Shown here one piece after another: positions 25,951-39,600 of a stretch of 64,000 nt of DNA. Position numbers and translations under genes: made by a program. Source of the DNA: Fasciolopsis buskii (Eukaryota; Platyhelminthes; Trematoda; Plagiorchiida; Fasciolidae). The notes below the pieces were generated by a model that had not been told where the DNA came from, did not search any database, and saw only the letters and a program-made list of their open reading frames with translations. Each line of letters begins with the position of its first letter. Position 1 is the stretch's first letter. The stretch is taken from positions 140,206 through 204,205 of the forward strand of contig LUCM01009854.1 of the NCBI GenBank assembly GCA_008360955.1, written 5' to 3'.

Positions 25951-27418
25951 ATGGACTTAGACTTCAAGTCCAATTCCTTGAGAATAACCCGATGGGATGC
26001 CACTGGCTTCGGGTTCCTGGGTTGAGCTCTTTATCAGAGTGCTTCGTGATGAGCTTACGCACATGCGCGATCTGGCCCTGAGATACCTCTGGACGTTCAC
26101 AATCTTTATAATCTCCGTGTTGGAAAGAAGGTCTAACGAGTCTTACTTGGGATTAAACTAAAGGGCAATTCACAGCATTTGATGACTTTCGCGATAAGCC
26201 AGAAGCTGTAGTTGGTCTGAGGAACTCGAGATATGGGATCCTTTAAATGGTGGCGGTTTATGTTGTAGGGCCAGGCCAATCAGAGAAGCTGCCCAAGAGA
26301 ATTGTTTTCTTGGCCGAAACCCGGGCATGATGCCCCTTTTGGGCGGTGTCCAGCGCTATTCAGTCTTACACTTTAATGGATTGGGTGGTCTCTGCTCTTA
26401 TCGGAAGGGACTTTTCAATATATCCCAGGTGAGCTACCCCTGTCTCTATTATTGCTACTCGGACTCTGAGTGCGTCTTACTCGTGAGTCTCCCGTAACAT
26501 TAAAAGTTTTAATTTTCTTCCAGACCCAGATTTATTGGCCTCCAGTTCTTAGTATATGGGCACAGTGGACTCATCCAGGCCGAAACTGAATATCTGTGTC
26601 CACTATTTAGGGAAAACTAAGGGGACAACCATACTTAGTCGTGGAGCTTCGTGACTTCAGAAACTTTCAGAGAAGGAGGACTAGAAAGTAAAAATATCTA
26701 GAAATCCGCTCACGAAAGGCGTTGGGTGGACTCTCCGCAGAGAAAACACACCTTGAACAATGAACACATTAGGGTATGGAGATCGCTACTCCAGAATAGG
26801 TGAAATAGCTGGCTATTTCACTGAAAAAGGAAACAACTTCAAGCACTGTATTCGGCAAATTCAAACCGCGGGATAACTCACTTTGTTTTTCGGCCGGGGT
26901 GCGTAGACTCCAGCAAGTTAAATATTCTACTGTTTTTTAAGTAAACGCGTCCATTGCAGCACCCATTCTGGTGGATACGTTGTGTTTGCACCTGAAACTT
27001 GCTGTTACAGTCCTGGTTATGCGTCATGAGTTTCCGTAAACCCATACACAATATTACTATTAACCAAACGTTCGAGCAGTCGGTTCCGTGATAAAATTAC
27101 TCTACTTTTCAAGAGCTTAACCCAGATCATCAAGCTTCGTTTGGTTGTGCTGCAGTTTTGAACTACGCCCTCTGGTGCTCAGTGTGGCATAATAATGGAC
27201 CACTTCTCATGCTTTCCGCCTGAAAAACACGAAATTACTTTTAACGTAGTAGACAATCGCGCGTGCATTGGCGTCTGCAAAAAAATAAAAATAGTCGTGA
27301 TAGCTCTGTGCGCCTGGCTTCCTGTTGCCTTGGTGGCTGTCAAACAGTGTTTTGTGCTTAATTCAGAATAATGAATTGAATGTGTGGTATTATTTATTGC
27401 CATTACGCAGCCAAAAAC
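25951..27418. other. unassigned stretch, small hydrophobic frame at 27195-27371
   Basis: No gene recognised. A 58-codon plus frame (27195-27371) contains a strongly hydrophobic run (IKIVVIALCAWLPVALVAV) and sits just left of the inverted-repeat arm. Nothing shows that it is translated. Confidence 0.25.
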
Positions 27419-27865
27419 ACAGGGAAAAGTAAGTTCGTAAACTACCATTTGGATCACGTGTTATACGCCGACCACAGAACAGTGTTATTTGATATTAGTT
27501 CACGCACGTCACAGCCTGAAACGTAGCACAAAGATGTGAACTATATCAATCGAAACCTAGTGGGCGTTTCACCCAGCATCTACATAGCAAAGACCAATAG
27601 GCAGCTCGCAACGTGCTCGTTAGACATGCGAATTCCAAACGATGAGTGTCAAGGTCGTGCGGTGAATGAATACAAACAATTTCTCAAGCATGTGGTGCAT
27701 GTGCTGATTAAACGTATATTATTGGTGCAGTTGCAGTTTTAGGAATCCCGATCGAAGCATTACTGTGGGCGGCATTCCTCAGTTATAAGTTACACTCGGG
27801 TTATTGGCTAGGCTATTCTGCCTGCAGCATTCCGTAGAACGCCGGAAATTGTTTTTAAAACTGGA
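27419..27865. repeat. right arm of the 447-bp near-identical inverted repeat
   Basis: Reverse complement of 13268-13714 with three mismatches. The plus strand carries the 68-codon frame 27536-27742, identical in translation to the minus-strand frame in the other arm. The two arms are separated by 13.7 kb. Confidence 0.93.
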
Positions 27866-30800
27866 ACAAGGGAAGCTTCATAACTAGTCGCTCTTTTTCT
27901 TCCTTCATTACGTATCGCTCCTCCGACCGACTAAAGGGCGTTGTGCAAGCCACGAATGTTCATTAAACTTTACACAGGCTTTGTTCCTGCTCGAACACGT
28001 GCTGCACAACACCAATCGTTTTCGTTTTGCGATTGCTTATCCTTTTCTACTTGTCTTCAACCTTTTGCAGTGAAACTTTGACTGCAGCAGAAACAATACT
28101 TTGATTTGTGAACGTGGGGACAACACTCTACCCCAGCAGGGCATATACAATGCAGATGCTCGGAAAATTCTGATCAAACGAAGAATCCATGGAGAGTTTC
28201 TCTAAAGAATCAACCGCACCACTGCGAAAGACGACAAAAATGAAAACCGGCTGGGAGGGAAGGGATTCGACTTCAGCATTGAGTTTCTTTTCCATCAGTC
28301 CAGACCCGATCCTGCAAAGTGAAAAACATCAAACTAACCGCGTCCGTCTGAAGTACCACCGATTCTTACGCACTGGGTTCTGCACCAGTATCCAATGCAC
28401 TGACAAGCAAGTTTTCGCCCCAGTACTCTGACTCCCGTATGCAGCCCGGGGCCGTATGCTCTCGTTTTCTGCAACAGTCATCGTAAAGTCACTTCCTAAA
28501 CCTGTCACAACATCTTCGCAGTTTTTTCCTTCAACTTCACACATTTACTATCATGCCGCCAAAGTTGAAAGTTGCCGCCGTTTCATCAATGTAACTTATT
28601 CTAAACCAGCAGACGACAAATATAATGATTTAGTCCCTAATTCCTTCTGCTACACGTAAAACGTAGCGGCGACGGCCTCAACTAATGTTCTCCCTGTTGC
28701 TCTAAGTCACTGGTGCCAAAACACTCACTTCGCCTTACATTCTCCTGATAGTTTCAGACAAGCAGATTCATTTTTACTTTTTATTCTATATTCTGCCCCC
28801 TATCTGAAACTTTTAATATTTTTCTCTTTTTCTTCATCTTCGTGTTCTTTACTCTTGGTCTTTAGCGCCCAGATGAGAACCCTGGCTCCTGCTCCAAACG
28901 TATCCACTGTGTTATCTAATGGCCAAGGTTCATCCCCTACCCCTAGTTATGTTCAAACTTTTTATCCGCAACCGCTACAATCGAGAACGCAGAAAACGTA
29001 AAGTGATGTAATCTAGGCAGTACCTAACATTGAACCTCGCCACCAAGTGAGAAATTGAGATGGTTCGAACTATTTCAAAGATAGATCTAGCCTTGGCATA
29101 CCACTGTGCCGAACGCTGTCCAAATCGCAGATTCCCTGACTGTCTTGCCTATTTTCCTATCTATTCTCAGAATTTTCCAAATGTTAACTATTTATTTTCT
29201 TTTGTCACTCACCGTAACCCCTCAGGTGTGACATATTCGAGACCAGCCTTTTTACTTTTTAGAATGCTTTTCCGCCACATGGGTGTCTCTCATTACGCTC
29301 TCCACGTGGTGTTCGCTCCGGATCGTTCATTAAACCATGTTTGGATTTCAAATGCAATGGTGTTTGAGGTCGATAGTGGCAAATGAAGTCACAAATCAGG
29401 GAATTCTGACAAACGTGCACCAACGACAATGATGCGGGTGGTAACTGTCCATCCAGGAAAGCTTCGGGTGGTCTATTTTGCCTAGAGTCCTTAGGGATAG
29501 CCCACGCCTCCTACCCCTTGATGTACTTCTGCGCTGACCTCCCTTTTCTTCACAGCCAAACTTTTACTTCCACTTGTCTTTCGTCTTTGTTTGTGTCCAT
29601 TGTCTCCATCGGTCACTGCCGCACATTGCTCAGCAATGTCGACCTTTTTACCACAGAATTTGTTTCGTTTCGTCAATGCACTACTGCGTTGAACTTTATC
29701 TCCGTTTTCATCCGTCGACAGTGTGATTATTGCCCATCGTTCAAAGTGTCCCATCATGCACATATTTTCAAATATTTTGAAGTACATCATTAATCCAGTC
29801 AGTGCCGTGAATTAACTCGCTATTGCACTCTTTTTTGATCCAATTTGTCACGGTTCTATCGGATCACGCTGTGTCGTTTTTCCGTTGTTGTTTATTGGAT
29901 TGACGTCCCACTCGTTCGGGATCGCATCTTACTCACTCACTATTTGTACTTACCTCGTGTGCACCCTTCCTTTAATCCGCAGTTGTTCGCATGCTTGTGC
30001 TTCCTTCTCCTTTCTTCCTGACAATCCTCTGGTGGCGAGCATTATTTCTCTCAGGTTTGAGGGCCAAAACACAGAATGCTTTGCGCCTTTAAGCGCCACC
30101 ATGCATTCGGTCGTCGTCCTCACACAAAACGCTGTCCATGATCCTTCCGACAATGTTGGCTTCTGTAGGACTTTGAATGCCAGATTCATGTCCTCGAACT
30201 CCCCGATAGTCTCAAGGTTAGGCTTTTCAGCTGTTAGATAGATCCTGGCATACTTTCCATGTTATCCCAGGCGAAAACATTATGGCTGGCTGGTTCTGTG
30301 TGCTCACTTACCCGACTATCTTGACACAGCCGCCAACCCCTTCAGAAATCGCGATACGTCTGCTTCCAGGAAACTTATGTCACACATCAAAGTGATCATA
30401 AAAGTAGACACACCTACAATTTATTAGTTATGATATGATCATTTAATTGAATTCCAATCAAAAGGTATTCATACTTTAATAATTTCAGTCTTTTCTTAAG
30501 TGTCCCAAACGCATTCCGGTAGTAATTAGTTTCAATCATTGCAATTTCACCATGAATCGCTTCCGTCATCGGGTTATTTATAGAGTTTAATCACTTTCCC
30601 CTGCCGCTGACAGCATTCTTTTTGCTTGTGTTTCCCTTCATCCGCTAAATTAGTTCCACAGGCAAGCCATATAGATATTTTCGCTTTTTATGACCAGTTC
30701 TATGATCCCTTCAGACATGCCATCTGTTTTGGAGTTGATCTATCCAACAAGCCTTAACGCGCAAAGAAGCAAACTTTTGCTGATTCCAGCGCATGCAAAC

Positions 30801-33800
30801 TATCTTGGAATTAACATGCTACATTGTTCAGGACAAATGCTTATGCCTGTGGGATTACCTAACATTATTTTCGGTTTGCCATAATGATGAGTTAATTTCA
30901 GCTGATTGCCTTTCTCTGATCCTCCAACAGTCTTTGCGGTTTTATGCATCTTCCCCCATGAGTGTTCTATATCACCCCTGAACCCATTGATCCTGCCTTC
31001 AGCAATCATCTTGAAGTTGACAACTATACTTATCAGTATACCCACCAGTTGTGAGACAGCTCAGCATGGGTATACCTGAAGACAGCATGTACGCACATGG
31101 TACGGACTTCTAAAATTTCTTAATTATTCTGCGCTTCGCGGGTTCACATTTTCAGGAGCCATTCTCCCGAAAGATCACGGCTCTTTACGTTCATAGCCAC
31201 CCAAAATTCCCACAATGTCATATTTGATTTTGCAAATTTTCACGGTATCGCAAAAGTGGTACCTCATCCAGACTGCCTGTTCTCCTCAAATTTTATTCCA
31301 GATTCTAATGCACCAATGCCTTGCCACAAATCACCAAAATTCTCGGGCATGCCGAGAATGAGTACAGTATATCCATATAGTGGATCAACCCAAACTGACC
31401 CCAGTGAAGCTGCTGTCATTTCAGTCCGAGACATTGATGCATGCTAATCGTGCTCACAACAAGAAAGCCAATGCAAAATTAGAAATACAAAATCACCCTG
31501 GAGTGAATGGCGCGGGTAGATCCACCGTTGTTTTACATCAACCGTTGGTGGCCCAGAAAGACCTGGTGGATCGCATGTCCTGCCTCCACCGTAAAATCGT
31601 TAGCTTCTAGTTTATCTGACCAGTGCACAGTCAGGCAACTCAACCACTGACTACAGACCATCCAACCAAAATGTGGTCCATTTCTTTTTAAGAAATCATC
31701 TGCGCGTTCTGTGGCCACCTTTTGCGTAAGATTTGCATTGGTAGGCATCAATACGCATCCCGTCACCAAGCGTTTAACTCCTGCTTTCCTTGTATCCCTC
31801 ACCAACAAGCAAAGCTCCTCGTTTAGGCAAAACAGTGCACAAACTCGATACAGCCACTGCTAAAGAAAACTCGTTTACTCTCCCGAAAACCACGAGCATA
31901 TGTTCTATCACCAGCTATCGCATATTCCAGTAGAAATTCTTTCACTCACTCTACTGGTTTATTTTTATTACTGTTATGTCAAATCCGTAAGAGATATCAC
32001 TGGTGTCAGCCCCATCCACCAGATGCAAATCCATTGGAAATCTAACGACTCGACTGAGCACCGACGGTTTTGCGGTTTCTGGCATGTCCCATTTTTAGAT
32101 ATCTTCTGCAGCCCATTACAAAGTTCATGTTTATTAAAACAGTTCACCTGTACCATAATCAAACTTTACTGCTGATTAATTCAACGATTTTTTTCCTGTG
32201 TCAGCCCTGGGACCAAAATGTTGTCTGTTTTTATTCTCGCCGGATTTTCCCCGCAAATTGGCGGGTTTTCAGCTTTAAACCCCACAGGGACAAGACTGCG
32301 CTTAGGAAGCACTAATTGACGAAGACCCTGGCATGCCACTAGTCGCGTATAACCAGTGATGTTAAAAGCAGATATGCCCGCGGTTCCTGTTTCAGTTCTG
32401 CTGCAGGACTTTACGGTGAGTTGCCCGATCGTCCAGATCCTTCCAGTAGAAGCTTCTTGGGTCAGGCAATGTTTCTAAAACAGGGGACTGGAAGCTCTCT
32501 TCGGTTTCTTTGATGGAATATTTATCGCGTGAGTGAAACCCTATTGGAATTTCCATCCTCTTTGAAAACGAAAATCTATGACTTGCGTTCACGTGAACAT
32601 CCGTCTTACCCCTAAACCTCAAATCTTTATTCTCCAGAAGCAGGCAGCCACGCGTTGTCCGTTTAAGTTGGCGTAAGGCGCAGCATGCCTTTTTTACCGC
32701 TTTCTGACATTACTGACTGGGTTTGAAGTCCCTATTCCCTAGCTTCCCGAGGTCACTTGTTTGGTACGTTTGTTGCCCAGCAACTTGTGGCTCGAGTGAA
32801 CTCAGAAGAACAGCGAAATCATTTCCCCCTTCACTGAACCTGACAGTTTAACGGTGGACCCCACCGAACCGAGCTTATAGAAATTCATCTTGACAGCTTC
32901 ACTGTCTCCTATCCCTAAAATTTGGTCACTTGCTAACGAAAGACAGGGATTTTCCAAGCCCAAATTTTTTCGAACGCTCGATATTGAACTACTCACTCAT
33001 TAACCATCTCGACATTTTACTTTGCCATCTGGCTGTTCACGCGTATGCGTTGATTCACGCTCCTTCATTTCAATCATGTCGTACATTCCCTACTATAGCC
33101 AGCCTTATTAGCGGTCCCTACCTGTGTCAGTGCATCGTTGGCCTTCCGGGTCATTTTGTAGAAGCAGAATCTGCGCAAGCAAAACTTCCTTCCACTAAGG
33201 AGAATTTCGCAAATAACTTGTCTCATTCTGAATGCTATGGTTTGAATACTAGCTCAAGCTAATTTTTGCCTTTTGAGAAGTTTCTGCAGCCTTTTCTTCC
33301 TGTTGCCTACCGCCCGCGCTGAAGTTGTGAGGTACATAAATTGACGAATAAAAAATGAAAACTCAGCACAAATTTCAAGATTCGAACAGGGCATCGGATC
33401 TATTAAACGGTTGCGAAAATTGGTACTTCGAGCAATGTGGTCTTTTGCAGGGGTTACATCATGCTCGGTGCCTCTGGTTGAGGTGTACGACATTGCCAGC
33501 AAAAGCTCCACTGACCTTGAAGAAAAAATCACTCTCCAAAAGCAACCCAGTCACTGGAAGATATTGTGTGACCACTACCCGCAACTTCACAAAATTTCGG
33601 AGGTTGGAAGTTACCCCAGTCCTAAAACTCTCAACAAAAATTATCGCTATTTGGATTCCATTGCCACGGGGCTTGGCAAATGCACTGTTAACAATTCTGG
33701 ATGCATGTAACATGTCCCACTGTCATTGTTCTTGTATTACGGTGCGGCATAGATTGGAACGGTACGACCTTCCCTTGCTCTTTCAACTTCCTGATAAGCT

Positions 33801-35849
33801 TGCAGCCAAACAGCCTATTAGTAAAACGCGGTTAATTGCTCGTGTCACACCCTTTAAGAATATTAAAATGTTTCCCCATCAAACACCCATTCAGAGGCAG
33901 GGGAACCGATGATCGAGAATTTCATTGGCCACCACTGTATATATGAAGCTAAAGGGCACCATTAACCCGTTTCATCGGAGTTCCTTGGATAAGCTCTCCT
34001 CACTTGGGATTAGTGCACCAGAATCACATAAAACAACGGTCGACTTAGATGCCTCCAGTTCCCTTTCTCCCTCCTAGCCCCCAACAACCGTGTGCACCTT
34101 GTCTCCTCAAATTCCTCCACCTCTGAAACTGAGGGAGACGACGACGAAAATGGTGGCACCCTGCGTCGTCACTTAAACGAACCTGGCGAACTCACCACTA
34201 CCAAACCACTGAATGAGAATCCCAACACGGCGGCCCGTCCTATTACACGGACTTCGCGGAGCAGCACCGCTAATCTTCCAATGCAGATCGCTCACACTCT
34301 GCACACGGGCTATCCTACCTGTGTTTTAAAAACAATCCCTACTCAAACTACGGAAAACTTTTCGTCACATGACCCCAGCTTAACTACCAATAGCTTCATG
34401 CGATTCACCCCTTAACGCCACTCGTATTATCCATCTGGCCCTCAAAAGGAAGCTCGCTTAACTCTTTTAGACTCCAATAAATGGACTGGCAAGTCATTTG
34501 CTTAAAGGATTTTTAATGTTTGACAAAACCCAAGAACATTTGATAACCACCCGAGTTCGGTCAAAAACGTTATCTACGGCAAACCAGATGGTCTCCACTT
34601 CTGCAAACGGCTCTACAGGCTGGATAAAATAACCAGATCCAGTAATCCAACCTGCAGCCGATCAAAAATAAGCCCCTTACTACTGCCTTTTGTCAGCCCG
34701 ATATATACCTCAAACCCCTTATAAAATGCAATACGGAATTTTGTCTCCATTGGCCGCTGACTGTTAACTAAGGCCCTTAATCTCCATACTTTAACCGACA
34801 TGCCCAGACAGAGAAGTGCTTCTAACTTCCTGCCGCTTGCAACACTCTCATAAGTCCAAAGACCACTAAACCACCGCTCCTGTGAGGCTTCAACCATCCT
34901 CTTTAGTTCAAGCCACCCTTAATCTAACCTATCCACCGGATTACTGCTCCGACGCTAGCGAAATTCGACCCATCAACTTAATTCACCATCCTCCTCCTGG
35001 ATACTCCGTCAACTACAACTAACCTTGACCGTTCTGCCACCTACTTTCTCCTGAGAAGTCCCCCAAAGGGAACGGTCTTTACAAGGGTTTTACCGCCACA
35101 AACCAATATGTTTAAAACAACATGGCTTTTACCACTGGAAGAACCTACTTCCGTTAAGACCAGGTTTCTTCTTGAATGAGACTTGAGCCCTCCGGTTTTT
35201 ACCCCATAGGTGGCCAAAACTAGCCTTTAGGAAAGCCGTCATCCAGTTTTTAATGTACTGGTAATAACCTTCGGCACTGCCAAGCGTCAATCACCAAAGG
35301 CCAGCAGTTTTTGCTCCAGCCGCCACAATCAAAACGGCCCCAACGCTAACCCATCAACATCTGGTAGTTATTGCCCCATCCTTCTAGGGTGCTGCTGGTT
35401 AACGGTCGCTGAACTATGAGTAACAAGTTAATTGCGCCCTTCGCAATGCATATTTCTCTCTTACTAGTAGCTCAAGAGAACTCGGGACCCACGGTCTATA
35501 TGATCATATCAAGCTTCCATTAGATCCCACCTTATTTGTCAGCGATGCCACTTATGCACATTCCAAATTCTGTATCGTCCCACCTTCCAATCATACGAAA
35601 ATGGCCTCCAGCCACTCACCCTGGTTTTGCACAGACGCTTAACCTCCAGTAATTCCAAATGTTCTTTACAATGTTCATTCCAAGCCCAATACATTTACTC
35701 TAAATCCACTGCCTCCTCCTCTTTGGGCTTCGGCTCATCAGGCTACACTCCCCACTGTTGGTCGTCATAATAAACCATTTAGTAATGACCGCAGCTCCAA
35801 AACGTCTTCGATTCCACTTAACGCGTAAACCCTCCTAAGTAAAACTGGC
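27866..35849. other. long unassigned stretch, pyrimidine-rich plus strand
   Basis: No gene, RNA or recognisable repeat. Frames over 100 codons (28.4-34.4 kb region, e.g. 33355-33912, 34092-34415) do not resemble any family I know. The plus strand becomes C/T-rich from about 28.7 kb. Confidence 0.35.
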
Positions 35850-36640
35850 ACTCTCAGACGTTTCGTACAGAATCATTTCCGTGACATCGTTCGAACCACG
35901 GAAACGTGGTTGGTGAGATATATATCCATAAGCCAAATGTTTCAAAGTTTGTACAATTTCTACGCCAAGCAAATGACTATGGCTTGTTGGAATTACTTTT
36001 GTTTCCGACGAACCTAAAGGGTTCCCCTCAGTCGAAACTAGGTCAAAATCTTGAATTCGTTCGCCCTCACCCCGCATCGGTATCTCAGTGTCCATTTTAG
36101 TGACAGTTTCCGTTCACCGTGCCTGCTGATCCCGACCATTTCTTGTGCTACAAAAGCGTGATCTCTTAAAGTGGAATGGGGTTGATGACTTCTAAGCCGT
36201 GAATTTAGTCAGCCCTCAGTGGATCTCGCTTTGCTAGTTTGTTCATTGTTTACAATAACAGCATGTATTCACTGTAAGTCACGCCAAATACCGGTTCCCT
36301 TTCCTATACTCGATTCGTAGACCATCCACAGGCTAGATAAGCCTGCCCATCTATTAATAGACGCCCAAAAATGAAACTCTGGACTTCTTACAACAGCCAT
36401 CACCATTCTATTTTAGGCTCTAATATACATTCTAGTACTTCTCTTCTCTATGTCGTTCGTAAAAACAATCACATTCTAATCCGCAGTTGGCAGCTAAGCC
36501 AGACCCCGGCCGGTATCTTTCCATTTCCAGGCCTTTATGCTCTGCTTGGATGTAAATATTTTCCTCATGCTGTGGTGCCGCGATTTCAACTCGCCTGGGA
36601 TTATTCAGTCCTGGAAGATAATGTCTCGCTTCCAAAAACA
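35850..36640 (+). mobile_element. possible CR1/Jockey-like endonuclease remnant
   Basis: Plus-strand translation near 35876-35920 gives FRDIVRTTETWLVRYIS, matching the catalytic T-E-T-W-L box of CR1/Jockey apurinic endonucleases. Near 36566-36611, FLMLWCRDFNSPGIIQSW matches their G-D-F-N-x-P-x-I box, with G changed to R. The 0.7-kb spacing is about twice that of an intact domain, so an insertion or coincidence is possible. Stops abound in between. Confidence 0.4.
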
Positions 36641-39600
36641 CACCACATTTGCATCCCTTCACTCACCCCCCAAGTACGCTAGCCTTCCCACAATAGTGTG
36701 CGTGATGATTTCGAAGGGTAAATTCGAACCGGCCAGTTGACTACCGTTTTTCCTTTTTGTTTACCGTCCACTCATTGCTAACTGCCTTGTATGGGACAAA
36801 ACTCGCTTTTGGTTCATTGAAGCAATTTGACTGTGGCGTTCAAAACCTGGAATCACAACGGCCACGAGCGTGGTTTCGCCGTTGATCGACTTTGTTTGAC
36901 GCTCTCTGTCGTTCAGGTGGTTTGTTGTCAGAAAGCGGAGTAACCGAGTCCGAAAAGAACACCGTTGCCGTTTGCTTGTTTTACTTATTTAATTTGCTCC
37001 AAATAGCACCGTAGTAGCTTGGATCCGCCTTTGTTTTGATTCAGGTCAATTTGGTCGCTACGCATCGCGCAAACCTCCCGTTTTGGAGCTTACACTGCAC
37101 GTGCGGTCATATCCACCGCTTTGACCGACACGCCCCGTGCGGGCAGCATGACTGCAGGGGGTGTGGTTTCAGGTAGGTTGGCGGGATACTTTTCTTGTTT
37201 TTACCCCCAGGCGGCTTTTTTCGCTTTGTGTGGCCAGCACTTAATCAGCCCCACCGACTGGCACTTTTGTGATAAACAATCCTCTAGTCCCTATGTTAAC
37301 GTGCAAATTTTTACTGGCGTCATTTTGCCAAAACCACACGAAACGAACTCACGGGGGAAGCATTTTTATTGACGTCTGATGCTAGCTGACATTCCACATG
37401 GATCTTAACATTCTTCATGAAAGCGACTGAGGATCGTCATTCCCTATGAACCTTTATTCTGGTCAGTGAAATTTACAACAGACCGCTTCTTCTGGCAATT
37501 GTTCTTCACACGAGTCCACCAGACATCGCCTGATTTCATTCTCCTTCCCTTTGTTTTTCCAACCCGCCTCCATCCCTGGACCTGGTTGAATTCCATGAAA
37601 TTAAAATTACCCAAAAGAAACCTCATGGATTAAACATCCGATGACAATTTCTTTCCGGTGCTGCCGTCTTCCTTGCCGAACGGACTGTGCTTCCACATTT
37701 GTGTTTACTGCTGTTTGTGTCTGTTCAATATACTGCTCACCGGACAATGCATTCCACAATAGACTGCCTCCAAATTTCCCGTTTCTTTATTCATTGCGTT
37801 TTCCTTTGCTATGCGTTATTTGTTCAACCAAGCCCAATTCGGTTTTCTTCTCAACATCCGAAGAAAGTTCCTTCTCTACGGACTTCCCGGTGGCGTTATT
37901 GATTCATTTCGGTCTGCTGCTTGACAGTGACGGTCTAGGAGGTGCGCAAAAATGACACAGTAGAGATGACGAGAAGTCCCCGTTGGGCCCAAGTACCCCG
38001 CGTTGAAATTCGTTACCATTTATGCCCTTTTCCATGATCTCACGTACATAGTGTTGTTTAGTGTATCGGCCCCCACCGTTCGCAAGTGACTGCTCATTTT
38101 GTTCTCTTTTGTCACTAACGTTACACGTCATGATCATGCGCAATGCGTGTTCGTGGTACTTTTCAGGAAATGAAGTATTATAATTATAATCGTGCTGTAC
38201 TTTAATGACGTCTTTCGAGAATCGCTCCACAACACTCTTCTTATCCACTGGCGACGTTAGACTAGTCTACCCGGTCCGGCCAACTTCCTTATCCCAAAGA
38301 ATGCCCCATATAATGCTGGATTTAAGCCCATTGAAAGATTGGTCTAGGCCACTTGTGGTGCCATCTTCCGCAACTATAAACGATATTCTGGCCTAAAGGC
38401 GCTACGTCCCCTAGAGAGGCTTTTTCTACATAATAATCACTCTGGGCAAAAGGCATGCTTGAAAAACTGCTTTCCATTCTACTTACACGAGCGAACGATT
38501 TTCCAGAAATAACGGGCCCATCGTTGAAGCATTCCACACTCTAGGCTTCAGCCTGGTGCTACACAAATCACATTGCGGACCGTAACTGGAATGCTGTCCG
38601 ATACGCAGAGTAGTTTGTGTTGTAAAATAAAAGGTACAGCGGCTATTCACAGACAAACTTTTCAGGTCAGCATCAAGCCCTAGTAAAAAATAACGATAAA
38701 AGCTGCTACGGCTTGACCCATTTGGTTAAGTCGTGCAAAGCTGAACCTCACAATAACCTTCAAGTTCTTGTGGTAGCGGGACAACAAGATTGGAAACCCC
38801 ATCCGATTCGCTAACGAATCCTCTTACCCCATACGAAATCGATCGTTATCGGCTGAAACACTCTCTTTTAAAGTGTCCTTTGGGTCACAGTTCCTCGCAA
38901 TTGCTTATCCCTCCCTATAGAATAGGTTGTCCGACCCTGTCCGGTCCTGTCAGAATCCAACACAATTCAAGATATTAGTGTCCATCTTTCGCCACCATCT
39001 TCCCCCTGCAAGCTTAACTGAGGTCAATATCATTCTAGACTAAGCTTTCAAGGTCTACCTAGACTTTATGCTCCATCTCAAATTGAGAACCCAATAATGT
39101 GCCACCTTAAACCGAATTCCTTTACTACGGCCAACTGCATCCCCATAACTTAGATTACATCCTCGGCATTTCACCCAGCCAACAAAGGTAACTTTACGAG
39201 CCCTAAGTAGCCGTTCAGCTTAGTTTTGTCCCACGCACCTCACATTCTCCAGCATGATTCCCTCCAAAACCCTGTGGACATCACCACATAGCACCGCAAA
39301 ATGCCACGCGTCTTTACGAATTCAACAGTTTTTCTTCTCTGGTCTGCCAACATTATCCGTCTGCTGGTTTGCATTACTTAATGTTCGTTTTTCCCCATTT
39401 AGGACCTGCCATCCTTTCGTCGCCCGAAGTTTTAACCCTTGCTCATCGACTGGCTCTAGCAATCCGAGCAACCGTACAGTGCTACAACCCATCCGGTTCT
39501 GCCGTAACCACGCTGTTTGTTGATGGGGTGACTGCCACACGTATGCCATCACAAACACACCACACACTGTCAACCACCATGCAAAGCAGCAAAGATGCTG

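Noticed and set aside
27536..27742. Identical 68-codon frames in both repeat arms taken as a conserved gene
   Set aside because: The DNA is 99 percent identical throughout, so identity of translation shows only recent copying, not selection on a protein.
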